In this document: piece by piece, positions 46,074 through 57,630 of the stretch | Layout: every line of letters begins with the position of its first letter | Position numbering within the stretch: position 1 is the stretch's first letter | Origin: Tetraselmis striata | Lineage: Eukaryota > Chlorophyta > Chlorodendrophyceae > Chlorodendrales > Chlorodendraceae | DNA: 64,000 nt | Direction: 5' to 3' | Assembly (NCBI GenBank): GCA_006384855.1 | Contig: VCJN01001955.1 | Coordinates: 62,001-126,000 of the forward strand | Notes under the pieces: model-generated | Told to the model about the DNA's origin: nothing | What the model saw: only the letters and a program-made list of their open reading frames with translations | Database searches by the model: none | Translations under genes and position numbers: made by a program

Positions 46074-47395
46074 TCAGCCCCCATCACCGATGTTGAACGC
46101 CTCGCCTCCCGCCTCCATCGTTGCTTCGCGCCCCGCCCTCCTCTTCATGAAGTACTTCTTTTCATATGGCCCGCACTTTACCGCATCCCAGCTGTCAATG
46201 CTGTCGTAGCTTTCAGAACTGAGCCGATGTGCGGGGCGCTGAGTAGTCGCCTTCGTTGGTGTTGTATGAGATGCCCGCTCACTGCTCTCGCTCCATGCGC
46301 TCTTGCCACTCCGTAGCGCGCAGCTTCCGAGCACGCTCACCCAGCTCACGCGCACGCTCTGAGCGCACAGTTCAGAGCGCCTACTGTTCCAGCTTGTCTG
46401 CCTCGCTCTTGCCCGGCAGCGCCTCCCACCGGAATACATAGCCACCCGTCTCTATGGGAAGCGGTGGCGGGATTGGTGCGCTGAATCCCAGCCCATCACA
46501 TCGCGCAGAGCATCGCTATCGTCCATCGGGTGCATAAAATGCGCCTCGCACAGCGCATGCAGCTCGCGCATTGCGTATACTTTGGGATCATCGAAGGCAG
46601 TGAGGAAGGGCCATGCCCTTTGGATCACTTGGGCCCACTGAGTGGCCAGTTGGCAGCTCCATGTGGTGGCCGTGGCCGTTCATGCGGTCGCACATCGCCT
46701 CGGTCACCGCCGAGACCAACGCCTCCTCGCCTACCACTGGTAGGCCGTCTACTGTAGTGGACTTGCCACACTTCCTGCAGAATTCGGAGGCGGCGGGCTG
46801 GTGGCCGGAACGGCCAGAACGCACCGAGCGCAGTTCTCGCGTCGCGCCATATCGTTGGGGCGCTGCGTCGGCGCGAAGGGTTTTCAGCCTCGTCCAACCC
46901 GCTGTAGCATCAGCGGACGATGCGAGAGAACAACGGAGGAACTCAAAATCCGCCACGGCAACGACCTCAGCTTCCCCTCCCTCTAGCTATATCGGGTGCG
47001 TGTCGGGTGGGATCGATGCGTTCTGGCCACGCGGCCACGCGAAACCCGGCTTCCTCTAGCTGTGACAAATCGCAGCTGCACACGTACGCCGCGTCGAAGC
47101 CCAGATCTGTCTCGTCTTGCGCCTCCGCTAGGGAAGTGAATACGTACACCCCTTGCGCAGCCTGGTTGGCGGTGCTGCTGGCCTCGCGAAGGCGGGCGGT
47201 GGTCAAGGGGCCGTTCAGTTTGACCCCGTCAGGAACATTCGACGAGCGGTCGGCGCTGACGGTCGTGAGGTAGTAGCGCAGGGGCGGGCCGCGCGGGGCA
47301 GGCGGGGGCTCGGGCGACCTACTTTGCAGCATGAAGCCTTTCCATGAGGCGTCATCCGGGCCGGCAGCGTTATGGAAGGTGCTGGCGGAGGCCAT
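46074..47395 (-). pseudogene. MASxSTF-family gene with later segments, broken
   Basis: ATG at 47395 gives MASASTFHNAAGPDDASWKG, then ...AQGVYVFTSLAEAQDETDLG and WPERIDPTRHAPDI. A frame change near 46980 leads into VADFEFLRCSLASS and SEFCRKCGKSTTVDGL, a possible zinc pair. Further on, GYVFRWEALPGKSEADKLEQ stops in frame at about 46385 and is followed by charged coiled-coil-like sequence. The pieces read as one protein broken by at least two lesions. Family unknown; it belongs to TIR element I and is partly duplicated at 44.2-44.45 kb. Confidence 0.5.
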
Positions 47396-47448
47396 GGTGG
47401 CAGTGGGGGGCGAGCAGGGCGATTTGTTGTTCATGCGAGGCGGTCATT

Positions 47449-47700
47449 ATGCGATGCGAGTGCGCGGCTGTCCGCGCTTGGTTCAGCGGTGAGCGGCGGT
47501 GACCGTCAGGCGACCCCTAACTTCATGCGCGTGCAGGGATGTGCAACGATGTGCATGGATGTGCAACGGATGTCCAGCGGATGTGCAGGGATGTGCAGCG
47601 ATGTGCACAGCGATGTGCAACGGATGTGCAGGGATGTGTAGGGATGTGCACAGCGATGTGGAGCGGATGTACATGGATGTGCAGGGATGTGCAGGGAGTA
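47449..47700 (+). repeat. 80-bp dispersed block (copy 2) plus GATGTGCA minisatellite
   Basis: 47453-47535 repeats 28943-29024. It runs into about 14 irregular units of GGATGTGCA(A/G)(C/G) (47535-47700), followed by AGTACGTGCAGCCG, which is also found at 29598-29612. Confidence 0.85.
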
Positions 47701-48064
47701 CGTGCAGCCGGTACTCGCGCCGCGTCAGCTTCTTGCCGACTAGCGCCGAGCGCCCTCGCGCGCCCGTGTAGCGGGTACTCGAGGGGCGAAAAGTGCGCAA
47801 GGGACTCATATCACGTACCGTTAGGGGTACTGCCATGGCAGTCATGGCTCGGCGCGGGTACTCGCGACCACCGCCGGATAGGCGGAGATAAGCTGCCTGT
47901 TAGCGGATATAGGCGAGGGTTAGGCGCGGGTGATACGGAATACAGTAATCGTACAATAAAATTGAGTACGGATACAGTACAAGTACCGTGTTAAGCGCGG
48001 TTAGGCGAACCCCGTTTCGACGAGTGGGGCGGGTCGCACCGAAGTACGAGAACACGAATTTATT

Positions 48065-48512
48065 TCGAACGGGCTTTCGAGTAGGCTGCCCCCAAAAACC
48101 AAGTCGTACAGACCCCCTCCCCAGCCGTCGGCGTAAGCGGATGTCGGAGAGGCCGATACGTACGGCCGAGGTCGTACAAGAATTAGTTTTAGCATCCCCC
48201 CGGACAGGGCTGCTGCCCGGCGGCGCAAGCGTGCGCTACCGGGACTACGAGCATTATTTGAGAAGACCCCCGTAGGGCTCACATGGTTGTATTTCGAACA
48301 GCCCTCGTGAGTAGCAGGGTGCCTGCGTCCGAGTCGTACACACCCCCTCCCCACCCGTAGGCGGATCTCGGAGAGGTCGACGTAAGTCGAGGTCGTACAT
48401 GAATTATTTTCAACAGCCCAACATAACATGGTTGCTGCCCGGCGGCGCCAACAAGCGCTATCGGGACTACTAGTACGAGTACTATTTGAGAAGCACCCCG
48501 TAGGGCTTCCCG
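48065..48512 (+). repeat. Two-copy tandem repeat of about 222 bp
   Basis: Unit 1 (from about 48068) and unit 2 (from about 48290) share TTTCGAAC(G/A)G, GTCGTACA(G/C)A followed by CCCCCTCCCCA, GCTGCCCGGCGGCGC and TATTTGAGAAG...CCCCGTAGGGCT. It starts just outside the right end of TIR element I. Confidence 0.82.
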
Positions 48513-48977
48513 GTCATCGCACGATCCGAGGATCAGAGCGGCAACCGGCCAGCCCGCTCAGCCCCCTACCGTACCCAGCCGGGCACGGGTCTTAGGGGTC
48601 ACCAACGCCCTCCGCGTGGAGGTGGGGGTGGTGGTGCCGCCAGGCGTGCCGTACTCAGGATCCTCCGCTCTTGGTGGGCCGCCGCATGGCGGGGGGCGCC
48701 TCCCGCACATTATACAATACCGTGACGGGCCGACATAGGTTTCTAGTTATGTTGTATGTGTGGCTCACTGCGGCTGGCGATGAAAGAGCTGCGAGATGGT
48801 GCATGCGCGCGGAGGCTGGAGTCTGCGGTTGCGGCCGATTATCGTGACATGTAACTTTTCGCGTTGCCGGCCGTAATCCTAAACCGCCCGGGTTTGCGGT
48901 TCATAGGAGCAATAAATCAGTCCCTGTATGAAGATTTTCGACTACGGTTACGACTTAGGCTGAGACTCGGCCGTACG
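48513..48977. other. Intergenic, no supported gene
   Basis: GC-rich then mixed sequence with no conserved reading frame. Confidence 0.55.
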
Positions 48978-49725
48978 CCCATATTCTAAAAATCGCATGA
49001 ATACCTTCACTCGTAATTCGGCTCTAATCTGCAAAACCCCTTCTTCTAGGAGCCGTTAGATCGTATATTCAACCTAGGAGGTATTATATAGATTCAACAT
49101 TGAAAGGTCCTAGATTAGCGAAAATCTAGGAAAAAACGAGTGAAATCTTCGACGTCCTAGATTTGTATCAAGGGCATTTCGGGCCCATCTGGAACGTATC
49201 CTGGGCCCTCCGGGCCACCCACCCACGAACCATCGCGACTGCCGCCAACTCCGCGAGAGACCGATCTGTCCACCACCTGCGCCTTGATCCCACCACCGCC
49301 TATTCAGTGCAACCCCGCGCGTCCGGCGCCATGCACCCGTTGACGTCAATTTCGCGTGGCATCCCCCACGCATGTTCCTCAGTCATGCTAGGCTCGCTCT
49401 ATTCCGCGTCGCTCGATCTTCACGTGACCCCATGTTGGCGACCAAGGGTGGAGCCGCGCTGACCGCGGCCGGCGATTACCAGCAGGACTTGGACATCTCC
49501 TATCGTTGAACCGGCGCCCCGTCGAGTACTTGCATGTCGTGGAAGATATGCCCGCCATTGATCACATGAGACGCATAGTATAGCACATGGTATGGGCAGC
49601 AAGAAGTAGTGGAATCCGACGTCCGTGGCGGCTGGTGGGTTGGTGGCCAAATCCCGCTGACGCGGGCGGCGCGGCCGCAGAGAGATGACGACTTGAGACG
49701 GCTTTTCGAATATGGGGTTTCCGTA
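48978..49725 (-). mobile_element. 0.75-kb TIR element, family CCCATATTCGAAAAGCCG, copy 2
   Basis: The right end, read from the minus strand (CCCCATATTCGAAAAGCCGT, to about 49722), is intact; the left end CCCATATTCTAAAAATCGCA (from 48979) is degraded. The interior matches copy 1 at 40.0-40.8 kb in reverse, for example TCTAGGACGTCG and CGCTAATC. Another end-like sequence (TTCGAAGAGACGCTAGATC, minus strand) lies just outside, at 49795-49818. Confidence 0.68.
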
Positions 49726-49829
49726 CCTGTAGTTCGCGCGCGCTGTCTTAGATCGGCAAAATGATATATAGGAAGTCGCGAATCTACGACTGCGGATCTA
49801 GCGTCTCTTCGAACATATGTACGACGATA

Positions 49830-50430
49830 CTTCATATACTAGAACATGTAGTCGTAAATCGATGACCGTGAAATTGCGTGATAATGATAACTACGAAAGC
49901 CCTTTCTGAAAGCCCTTAGGTAATAATACTCTGAATGATAACTACGACCACTTGCGGCAAGTACGATTCAATGTAGTTATTTTGGAAGGTAAATCGGCTT
50001 CGCCGCTCCGAGAAAAGGAGGCTAGACCCTTATCCCTGTATACGGTTCATCGGTTCGCATACATTGCTGTACACTTCCAGTCGCATATACATTTCATAAA
50101 TTCTGGAGCTATAATGACTTCGTAGTGTAATTTTTGTTATTAGTATACCTGCTACTTATCGACCGGTTTCATGCTATGTCTTCAATCTATGACTGGCAAC
50201 CTTTCATAGTTTGTTAGTTACTAGTTGTAGTATCAATATGTGAAAGCCCTGATGCAATTATTCATATCATCTAGACAACGTTGTCAGTACTACCCGGTAA
50301 TACGCGGAACATGGGGTTGTGCATAGTATAGTGTAAGGTTCACAGTAGACTAGGCTCGGAACATTTTGCGAACCTCATCTGCAGACACCGACTCACCGCG
50401 ATGTCACGGGTTGCATATATGTAGTATACG
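49830..50430. other. AT-rich spacer
   Basis: About 600 bp of AT-rich sequence with a repeated GATAACTACGA element (about 49888 and 49937). No gene is seen. Confidence 0.5.
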
Positions 50431-50557
50431 CAGGGGGGGGGGGTTCGGCCTCCAACAGCCGGGGGGGGGGGGGGGGGGGGGGAGTGATTCCGGGGCCTCA
50501 GGCCTACAACCTCCAGGCGAGGGTCGTAGGGCCTGTGCAGGGCCAGGGGCCGAGGTG

Positions 50558-50588
<31 letters not shown>
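50431..50588 (+). repeat. Three clustered poly-G tracts (12, 22, 30)
   Basis: G runs at about 50431-50442, 50461-50482 and 50559-50588. If they mark a minus-strand transcript, as elsewhere in the window, no exon could be identified to confirm it. Confidence 0.9.
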
Positions 50589-50589
<1 letters not shown>

Positions 50590-50734
50590 GACAGTGAAGT
50601 GCACATGCGTCTGTACTTTTCGCTGATACATTCAGAAAAAAGAAGGGAGGATATATCCTAGATATATAAGCGTATAGCGCTGATCGTATATAATGATTAT
50701 CGTCATCTGGTATCAGGTAGTACCCGGTATTGGT

Positions 50735-53345
50735 GTGAATAACAAAAAGGGAAGCAATTACAAATCCACCGACTACTAAAAGTAGTACTAAAACATAAAT
50801 AAAGCAAGCCGCCTGAAAGCGGCCCGCATCCCGCATGCGGCGGGATGGGTGAGTGATGCGCACACGGTTCAGAGTCCGGGCCACGCGTGCACGTGTGTGT
50901 GTGGGTGATCCTCGAACGTGCTGTGCAGCTTCAGCAACGGGATGGCAGACGAATCTGCGCCGTCTGATGAGGCAGCGAGAGCGCTCTCGAGCGGCCACCA
51001 AGCTCAGGACCCCAAGGAAATCTCTTGCGAGCAAGGCCTCCTAGTGAGCCCGGGTGGTGCACCAAGTGCCCCGCGATGAGAGGGCACCCCGATCCGCAGC
51101 CAAGCATGCGATACCGCGCACTGTGCGGCGCACCCCCTTGCTCACCTCAATCACCCACTGTGCCGAAGACCATGCCCGTGTACTCCGACATATCCAGGAT
51201 GTCTCAAAGAGGGCCCTTGTGTCCGGGCTCCGTCTTGTGCCACGCCGCATCCCGCGCTGCCAACCCCCGTTGTATGTCACCCAACATGGAGCGCTCAAAC
51301 CGATCCACAGCCGTGGCCCGGGGCACTGCAGTGTACTTGACCCCGTACCGCATAGTCTTGAACTCCAAAAGCGTGGACTTCAAGCTCCGGGGATCATAGC
51401 TCCCGGTCACGACGTTGACCGCCGGAAGGGAGAGCTCTGCGTCCGGCACTAGGTCCTTGAGTTCATCCGTGGGTACGGTGTTGCCGAGAGGCATTGCCTG
51501 CTGGAACAAGTCATCCACCTCCCGCTGTACAACGATACCTAGGTCGCGAACACAATGATCGCGGAAGGCATCTGCGATAGCGTCGTGCTGTACACGCCAG
51601 TGGGCGTCTCCATGCGCCGGGAGGTTCATGAGCGCGTCGCCGTGTAGGTCAACAGTGACGGGGTTGTGCTCTGTCGAGGGCAGAATGATCTGGGTCCCAG
51701 CAACCATCACCGGGGCCAAGCACGGGCTAGGCCGAAAGAAGTATCCGGCAGCGACCTCCCGCAGCTTATGTGGAGTCATGTCCGTCCGCGCGGTGGGGAT
51801 GGCCACTGTCCACATGCCCGACGCCGCGTCGAGCTGGTTGAACAAGATCCGTTCCCTACATGTGACAGGGAGAGCGCACACCTCATTTCGAAGCCGAGAG
51901 TTGTTGGCATGGTCTAGAAATGCCGTCAGCTCCTTTTGCGAGCCCGACGCAGCCTCCACTTCCCGCTCCATCAAAACGCGGATCTGCGTCGCTGAGATGG
52001 CCAACAGTAGCCGCTTGGAGGCGGCCCCATGCCTTGCGCATCTCCGCGGCGTAGCTATCCGACCCATGAGCATCGTTGAAGAAGTGGTCATACCGGCGGG
52101 CGGAAGAAGTTGCGTTGAAGCTGCCTCGGCCAAGTACGGACCCGAGCTGTGGGTCAAAGAAACCGGGAGTGGAGGTGTTGGTGCCGGAGTTCCTAGTCAG
52201 GAACCTTGGGAGAATGGCATTCATGCAGCCGATGAAGGCGGCATCACGAACGGTAGCCATGCGGCGGATGCCAGCGCCCTTCAACCGAGTGGGGAGGTGA
52301 AGCCTGATGCGCGCCATGGCCACTGCATCCTCGCTCAAGGTAGCCACTACCTCCGCTGCCATGGGGTCGGGGTCGTGCAAAAGCTCCGCCAGGAAATCGG
52401 TGACCCCCGGATTGGTGTCAGTGCCGTACGTGAAGGGATCAAAAGAGACCTCTAGCACCCGTTCGACCGCCGCGAGGACGGTGGCATCCACCGCCTCCGC
52501 AAAGGCCTCCACCTCGGACGGAAGGCAATTGCGGAGCCAATACCCCGCCTTGTGTTGCATGCAATACTTGAGCAGGGCCCATGCGTGGTGATGCAGGGCG
52601 TGGGTGTACCGACGGTTGGGCTTGGCAGATAGGAGCTTGCTCAGGCTAGCGTCCACCTCCTCTCGTAGCTCCTCCGCCTTGCCGCGCATGTACGCCTGCA
52701 CATACTCTGGCGATCCGAGCGGCACGTTGAGGACCGCGATGCCGTGATGGCCATCTAGCTCGGGCCACTCGATGTCGGCCGGAGCCTCACGCCGCGCGGC
52801 CTCCATGTCTGCGTTGTACGCCTGCATCTTGTCGAAGCGCACCTCAAGCCCCACGGACGCCTTGATGGACGTGCGGAAGGCGTGAAGAGCCGGCCAAACG
52901 TGCTTCGGGAGGCCCACCAAAACTTCATCGTCGGCGTCGAAGCGCGCCGCCCCGTCAGTGACCTCCAACGTGCTGTCACACTGCTGCACCTCGGGGTGAA
53001 TCGCAACGCAAAAGGAAGTCGTGGCCAACGGTGCGCCGTGCTGCACTCCGTCTTCCGACCGCAGAGGGGCGGACCGGTCGTCCACGACTAGATACGAATC
53101 CGTGGAGAGGGAGGCTAAGAGCGCATGGATGACAGGGTGTAGTGGAGAGCAATCGATGTGGCGTTGGATGATGGTGCGGCGCCATGCCTCGTTGTAAGCG
53201 TTGCGAAAGTCGGTGTGAACGATGACGGCACGTGGGGCCAAGCTTCTCGGCGATGAGCCGGACGCCGTGGATGAGCATAGAGTCGCCCGCAGAAATGCCA
53301 ACGCCGAGTGGAGATGGACACAGGTACACAGGCTTGAATTGAAAA
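50735..53345 (-). mobile_element. 5'-truncated LINE (non-LTR retrotransposon), copy B
   Basis: It carries the reverse-transcriptase region, the downstream domain shared with copy A, and the same 3' end with two hairpins (GCCGC/GCGGC and CATCCCGC/GCGGGATG at 50808-50850), ending in CCCTTTTT at about 50740. Copies A and B are closely similar over more than 1.1 kb, so both are fairly recent. The 5' end stops at about 53345, before the expected endonuclease and most of the N-terminal ORF. No clear target duplication was found. Confidence 0.85.
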
Positions 53346-53380
53346 TTTGTGTACATCAGCACCAGTACCCGTAACCGCAC
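50830..53380 (-). pseudogene. LINE reverse transcriptase, two frameshifts
   Basis: The frame CPSPLGVGISAGDSMLIHGV (53.3 kb) holds the fingers motif. One base out of phase, near 53240, comes VIVHTDFRNAYNEAWR (motif A, catalytic Asp), then GVQHGAPLATTSFCVAI (motif B) and RFDADDEVLVG (motif C, ADD). Palm and thumb continue to about 51980, where an extra base (GTTTTGATGG against GCGTGATGG in copy A) shifts the frame again. The remainder, MEREVEAASGSQKELTAFLD through HGDALMNLPAHGDAHWRVQH, matches copy A. The catalytic residues are intact, but the frameshifts and missing 5' part mean no active protein. In the family, RT primes on nicked target DNA. Confidence 0.87.
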
Positions 53381-53635
53381 AACGGGCGGTTACGGGTACT
53401 GCTGGTAATAAACACAAATTTTTATACATATATACAATCTCGTACACGAGCAGTACCGGACAAATACATTTCTTTTCATGATCCAGGGTTCTACGATTAT
53501 GGGATTGACCCCGCGCCAGTTTGGCACCACCTGCAGCAGAACCGAAATTTTGACTACTCGAATACTCGCGACTGCCCCGCGATGGTAGTCGTTTAAAAAT
53601 AATAATCCGTGATCTAATATTAACTAAGCGGCGCT

Positions 53636-54190
53636 TCGCGCCGGGGATTTGTGGAGGTGCCCCTACCTCTTGGGTTGAGCGTGGTGCGGCCGTGCGGGAT
53701 ACGGGCCGCTTTTAGCCGGCTTGTACAGTAGTGTTGATCCTGTAATACTGTTGTTTCCGGGTAATAATGCTTTTAGCGTTAGATAGATTTGTCAGTAATT
53801 TATTTTTCAAAAGAGACGTATTAATTTATTTTGTAAAACAGATTAAATCTGCAAGCCGCGTAAAAGCGGGCCGCTGACTACTGGTGTGCATTACAAAAAG
53901 GCCGGTACCCAACCCACCGCTAAAAGTTGTACTACCCAAAAAAAAAAAACAGCACTGCAAGATCAGCAATACAGTACAAGCCGCCTACAGGCGGCCCGCA
54001 TCCCGCACGAGGCCGCGCAGGTCGGGCCGGTCGTCAGGTCTACGGGGCGGGCACGCCGCGAATCGCCACGCCCGCCGCCTGTACCGGCACCGGACGCCGG
54101 ACGCCGCCGCTCGACCGTCGCCCGTCCGTCGACGGACGCCGGGCCCCGGGTCGGCGGACTGCCCCCGCACCGCGGCGACCCCTTTTTACA
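53636..54190. mobile_element. Composite fold-back repeat related to LINE 3' ends, copy 1
   Basis: It begins with GGTGCCCCTACCTCTTGGGT and GCGGGATACGGGCCGCTTTT (LINE 3' hairpin sequence, plus orientation), then an AT-rich centre, then CAAGCCGCGTAAAAGCGG (the same hairpin reversed). A second block (53990-54170) is CAAGCCGCCTACAGGCGGCC followed by a GC-rich CGTCGCCCGTCCGTCGACGG region. Both blocks recur in the same order at 62.97-63.36 kb. Confidence 0.65.
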
Positions 54191-54728
54191 GCACCATACT
54201 TGGACTACCGTGTAGGTAAGGAATAGTCGCTGAATAGCCTCGAATGCTGATTCAGCAATAAAAACGCGCTGCGGTACCGCGTTATTTTGGCGTTTTAGAC
54301 GAATACATGACGTGCCTGAGCTAGAATACACGCGCATCCATTCAGAATCTTGCCGTCTTCGGAGGTGTGCCTAGAAATCAAACGAGCACAGATCGAACGT
54401 ATGACGGTTCATACGCGAAGACGCAGCACAGGAGGACGGACGGACGGAGGACGGACGCCTAAAAATCCGTGATAAAACCGTATTGTTACCGGTATCGATT
54501 CTCGCGTATTCCAGGCGATTTCGGACGCGGCTCTCCTTTTCCTCCGCTCAACCCAAAGAGGTAGGGGAATCTTCTGTCGCCAGTACTACAAGAATCGTAC
54601 TTGCCGCGAATAGTCGTTATCAGCGTGATCGCGCAATTTCACGCTAATACAGGTACTTCATCTCATATCGATTTACAACTAAGGATTACATGTTTATATT
54701 CAAAGAAGTACCGTCGTGAACAATTTGC
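54191..54728. other. Spacer with GGACGGAC simple repeat
   Basis: A short GGACGGAC/GGAGGACGGAC run occurs at about 54432-54458. No gene is supported. Confidence 0.5.
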
Positions 54729-56532
54729 GTGAATGATTTGCGGGGCCACAAGACCTCCTCGCCGACCTGTTTAGTCGCCCGGCCGGCCGACGGATGTTCC
54801 GTTCGTGACGCGGATCGGCATTTGATGTCGGCGTGCCAGCGCTTCGGCTTGTGGTTCCACACGCTACTTCCGGCCTTGGTCGGCGCCTTCGGTGTTGTGC
54901 AGCGGGCGCGGCCCAGCTGGCTTCCGCCCTCCCCCCTCGCTCAGGGGCGGGTAAGCCACGCGCCGCGGAGGGTTTGGGCGATATGCCCCCGGCTGCGCGC
55001 TGTTGTTTCGATCGTGGTGCCCGCGGCGGCGCCTCGCAACTTGATTTCTTTGGGTCGGCCCTCCTATCCTTCCAGTATGCTACCTGCGCATATGGATGCC
55101 CTAAGTCCGTCGTCGCCCTGGTCAAACCCCACCACGACGACGCTCTTACCTACGCTTTCTTATTCTAGGGCCACGCGAGCCAATCTAAGGCTGCCCATAT
55201 GCTGCGTACAATACATACCTCTTGTTCTTCCGGCTGATATTGCGGCCCATGCCTGACTCGCTGACGAGCCATCCGCCGGGGTCTTTACCCCCCAACCCGG
55301 TGGTGGACTACCACAACAACCGTCTTTCGCATTGGGAGCGTGGTGACATAGACACGTTGTTCGCCCTCGCGCGCACGCATGCCTTGATCCGGGGCTCCGG
55401 GCTCATCCTCGTGACTACGTGGCTCCGGCGTCGGCAACTTGTGGGGACCTGCCGCATGTTGCTTAACGCCGAGATGTTCGGGCCTCGGCCTTGGCTGAGG
55501 TGGGCGAGTACAGCCGCGTAGATGCCGCCTTTCAGTCAGTCCCGCAGGCGCTCGCTGGCCCGCGGCTTCACGATGAGCGCTCCTCCGGTGCATCTCCAAA
55601 GCCCGGACAATGTTCCTTGCGCGCTACCTATCCGTTCTCGTTGGATCAACTCACTTTCTCTGAGGCCTCGGTGGACGTTTGCGACGTGTTGTTCACGTGG
55701 CACGTTACAAGGGAAACGCGAAGCGGCATGCCGCGGCTATTGGGGATGACCGCATGCTGGGGGCGTCGCAATGTGTGGATCTGTTAACCGGAACGCGCCG
55801 CACAACTATATATATATATATGCCCCAAGCACGCCACCCGCTATGCCGGAGCCGTACCAATCCGCGCCACTGAGGGGCGCATGTCAAATAGCGTACATGG
55901 GACGAGCCAAACACGCTGCAACATACATTTCGCACCTCGCCCGGATGAGTACATGTACGCGTTCCGCGGGGCGGCGCAGTACTTGGGGGGGGGGGGCGTA
56001 GTGCGATTACATTGTCGATTTCGCGTGCGTGTCCTTGGCTCCACGATCCCCGCATGGGGCAACGACCCCCGCTAGTGCACCCCGAGGATCGCGGCGACCG
56101 AGGCGGAGCACAACAAGCTGGCAGCGGACCGGGCGTCATCCGCCCGAGTGCAGGGTATTCACCGGTACTGCCCTTTTTGTGGTTGTGGACCGCGGCCGCC
56201 TCGGAAAATCCCCTTTAACGGTAGTCTACATCTTCGCGGTGTTACTTGCTGTGCGCAACTTTCCTGGCGGTCCTTCCGCCCCGACTTCATGCTTCCTTCG
56301 TGGTCGGTCCGTCCAGGCTCTTCGGAACTTTGCTGCCAGCCAACCCGCTGAGTTCCGCCATCGCCTGAGGTCGCGCACGCGGCGGGGGTTGTTGCCGCGA
56401 GTCTCTGCTGGCGTGCATGGTACCTTGGGCGGCATTCTCTCTGCCGGAGTGCAGATGGCCAAGTGTGATGCGTCTGCCCGTGCTCATTATGCACCCGCTT
56501 CTAGTGCTGCTTCCACCTCGCAATTGTTGTAG
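54729..56532 (+). other. Degenerate protein-like stretch, possibly a transposon relic
   Basis: Consecutive plus-strand frames look protein-like but are broken: SALLSFQYATCAYGCPKSVV (55.05-55.1 kb), HWERGDIDTLFALARTHALI (55.33-55.39 kb), EYMYAFRGAAQYLGGGG (55.95 kb), RYCPFCGCGPRPPRKIPFNG (56.16-56.22 kb) and a last frame to 56532. The CPFC...C pattern could be a zinc knuckle. No family is recognised and no exon structure can be defended. Confidence 0.3.
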
Positions 56533-56613
56533 TGGACGTTTGCTATTGCCTGTTCGGGTGATTTCTTGATCGCTTTTTGCAGCTAGCTCATGTAACTAAT
56601 ATATAGCGACTAT

Positions 56614-56970
56614 ATGCTTCAACACGCTCACTGGCTAGATTCAAATTCCGGTACATATATACGCTGGTATTGGCTGGCAATTTGCATGGCGATCCTCCTC
56701 TGCGCGGGTGCATTCGCCCGCCGCCTCAGAGGCGCAGTGGTGGCAGTAGTATTGTTGCTCGCTTGTGAGCGAGGTGCCGACGGTGGAGTAGCGCCACCAT
56801 CAAACCATGACGGTCGGGCAAGTCCCCTCCGCCCCGCCGAACGGCTCAACTTTGCTCCGCGTCGGCGGCATGCACGTGCCGCTGCATCGATAACGACGTT
56901 GAGGCACACCGACAAGGTGCCCCTAGTAGTGTCACATGCATGCCGGCAATGTAGATCGTGGCACTACTAG
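56614..56970 (+). CDS. Small hypothetical ORF with hydrophobic segments
   Basis: ATG at 56614 opens 118 codons. WYWLAICMAILLCAGAFARR and GAVVAVVLLLACERG are hydrophobic and could span a membrane; the remainder is Arg/Ala-rich. No homologous family is recognised and it may be a chance frame. Confidence 0.25.
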   Translation: MLQHAHWLDSNSGTYIRWYWLAICMAILLCAGAFARRLRGAVVAVVLLLACERGADGGVAPPSNHDGRASPLRPAERLNFAPRRRHARAAASITTLRHTDKVPLVVSHACRQCRSWHY

Positions 56971-57588
56971 AAGTAGAAGCAGATAAGTGGAAGTAAGTGA
57001 CGGACGGCGCTGCCGCGGGTATTTGATGGGCGCGCGGCTAACTGGGGGGCGTGCTCGTCAGCATACATCCCACAGTGAGCAGGGCACCTTGCGGCACGCT
57101 ATGGCTGTACGGGTACCACTGTTGTACCAGGTTTTCTTCCCGGTTGTACCTCCTTCTGGTTGTATCAGTACCAATACCAGTACCGTCGTCCGCAAGTCAC
57201 TAGGCTCCCGCACGACTTCGTAATTATCCAGCGAAGCGTCGATTTTTCGGCGGTGAGCTTTATTGCCGTACGGGTACCCGTATAGTGCAGCGGGTCGGGT
57301 CTATATGTGCATGACTAAAGCGCTTATCTACTGGCATGTACTACTAAGTGCTGTAATCCACCCACCCACCCGCCCACTCGCCCACCCGCCCACGGTCCTT
57401 AATTACACAGCCCTCCGATTACGATCTCACGGTTGGGAGGTCCTGGTACTGGTACTGGTACTCGCTACTCGCTGCTGGTAACGGGGAAAAAAACTCTGGT
57501 AGCGACTACTTCAAAGCGCAATGCGAACGCTCGCTGCTGGTAATCCTGGTACTGGTACTCGATACTCGCCGCTGGTACTGCTGGTACT

Positions 57589-57609
57589 GGTGTGAATTAC
57601 AAAAAGGGC
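57589..57609 (-). repeat. Recurrent 21-bp LINE-3'-end junction motif
   Basis: GGTGTGAATTACAAAAAGGGC also occurs (exact or nearly so, either strand) at about 50733, 53883, 61484 and 63426. It is either the terminal sequence of a LINE/SINE family or its preferred target. Confidence 0.7.
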
Positions 57610-57630
57610 AGTTCCCCAGAACTGCTGGTA

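Larger units (their letters stand above)
42995..48026. mobile_element. 5.0-kb TIR element I (family CACTCGTCGAAACG)
   Basis: The left end CACTCGTCGAAACGGGGTCC (42995 on) and the right end, read from the other strand CACTCGTCGAAACGGGGTTC (to 48026), match at about 33 of 37 positions. The same end sequence bounds element II at 57631-61844. Subterminal zones of the two also match: GTACTTTAAACTTGG-type sequence at 43.09 kb with GTACTTTATTTCAGG at 57.73 kb, and GCCAGGCTGGAT...CTGGCAAATTTGA at 43.41-43.50 with 58.11-58.21. Inside are minus-strand ORF remains (44.2, 46.6-47.4 kb) and a GATGTGCA minisatellite near the right end. Its own target duplication is not clear. Confidence 0.78.
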
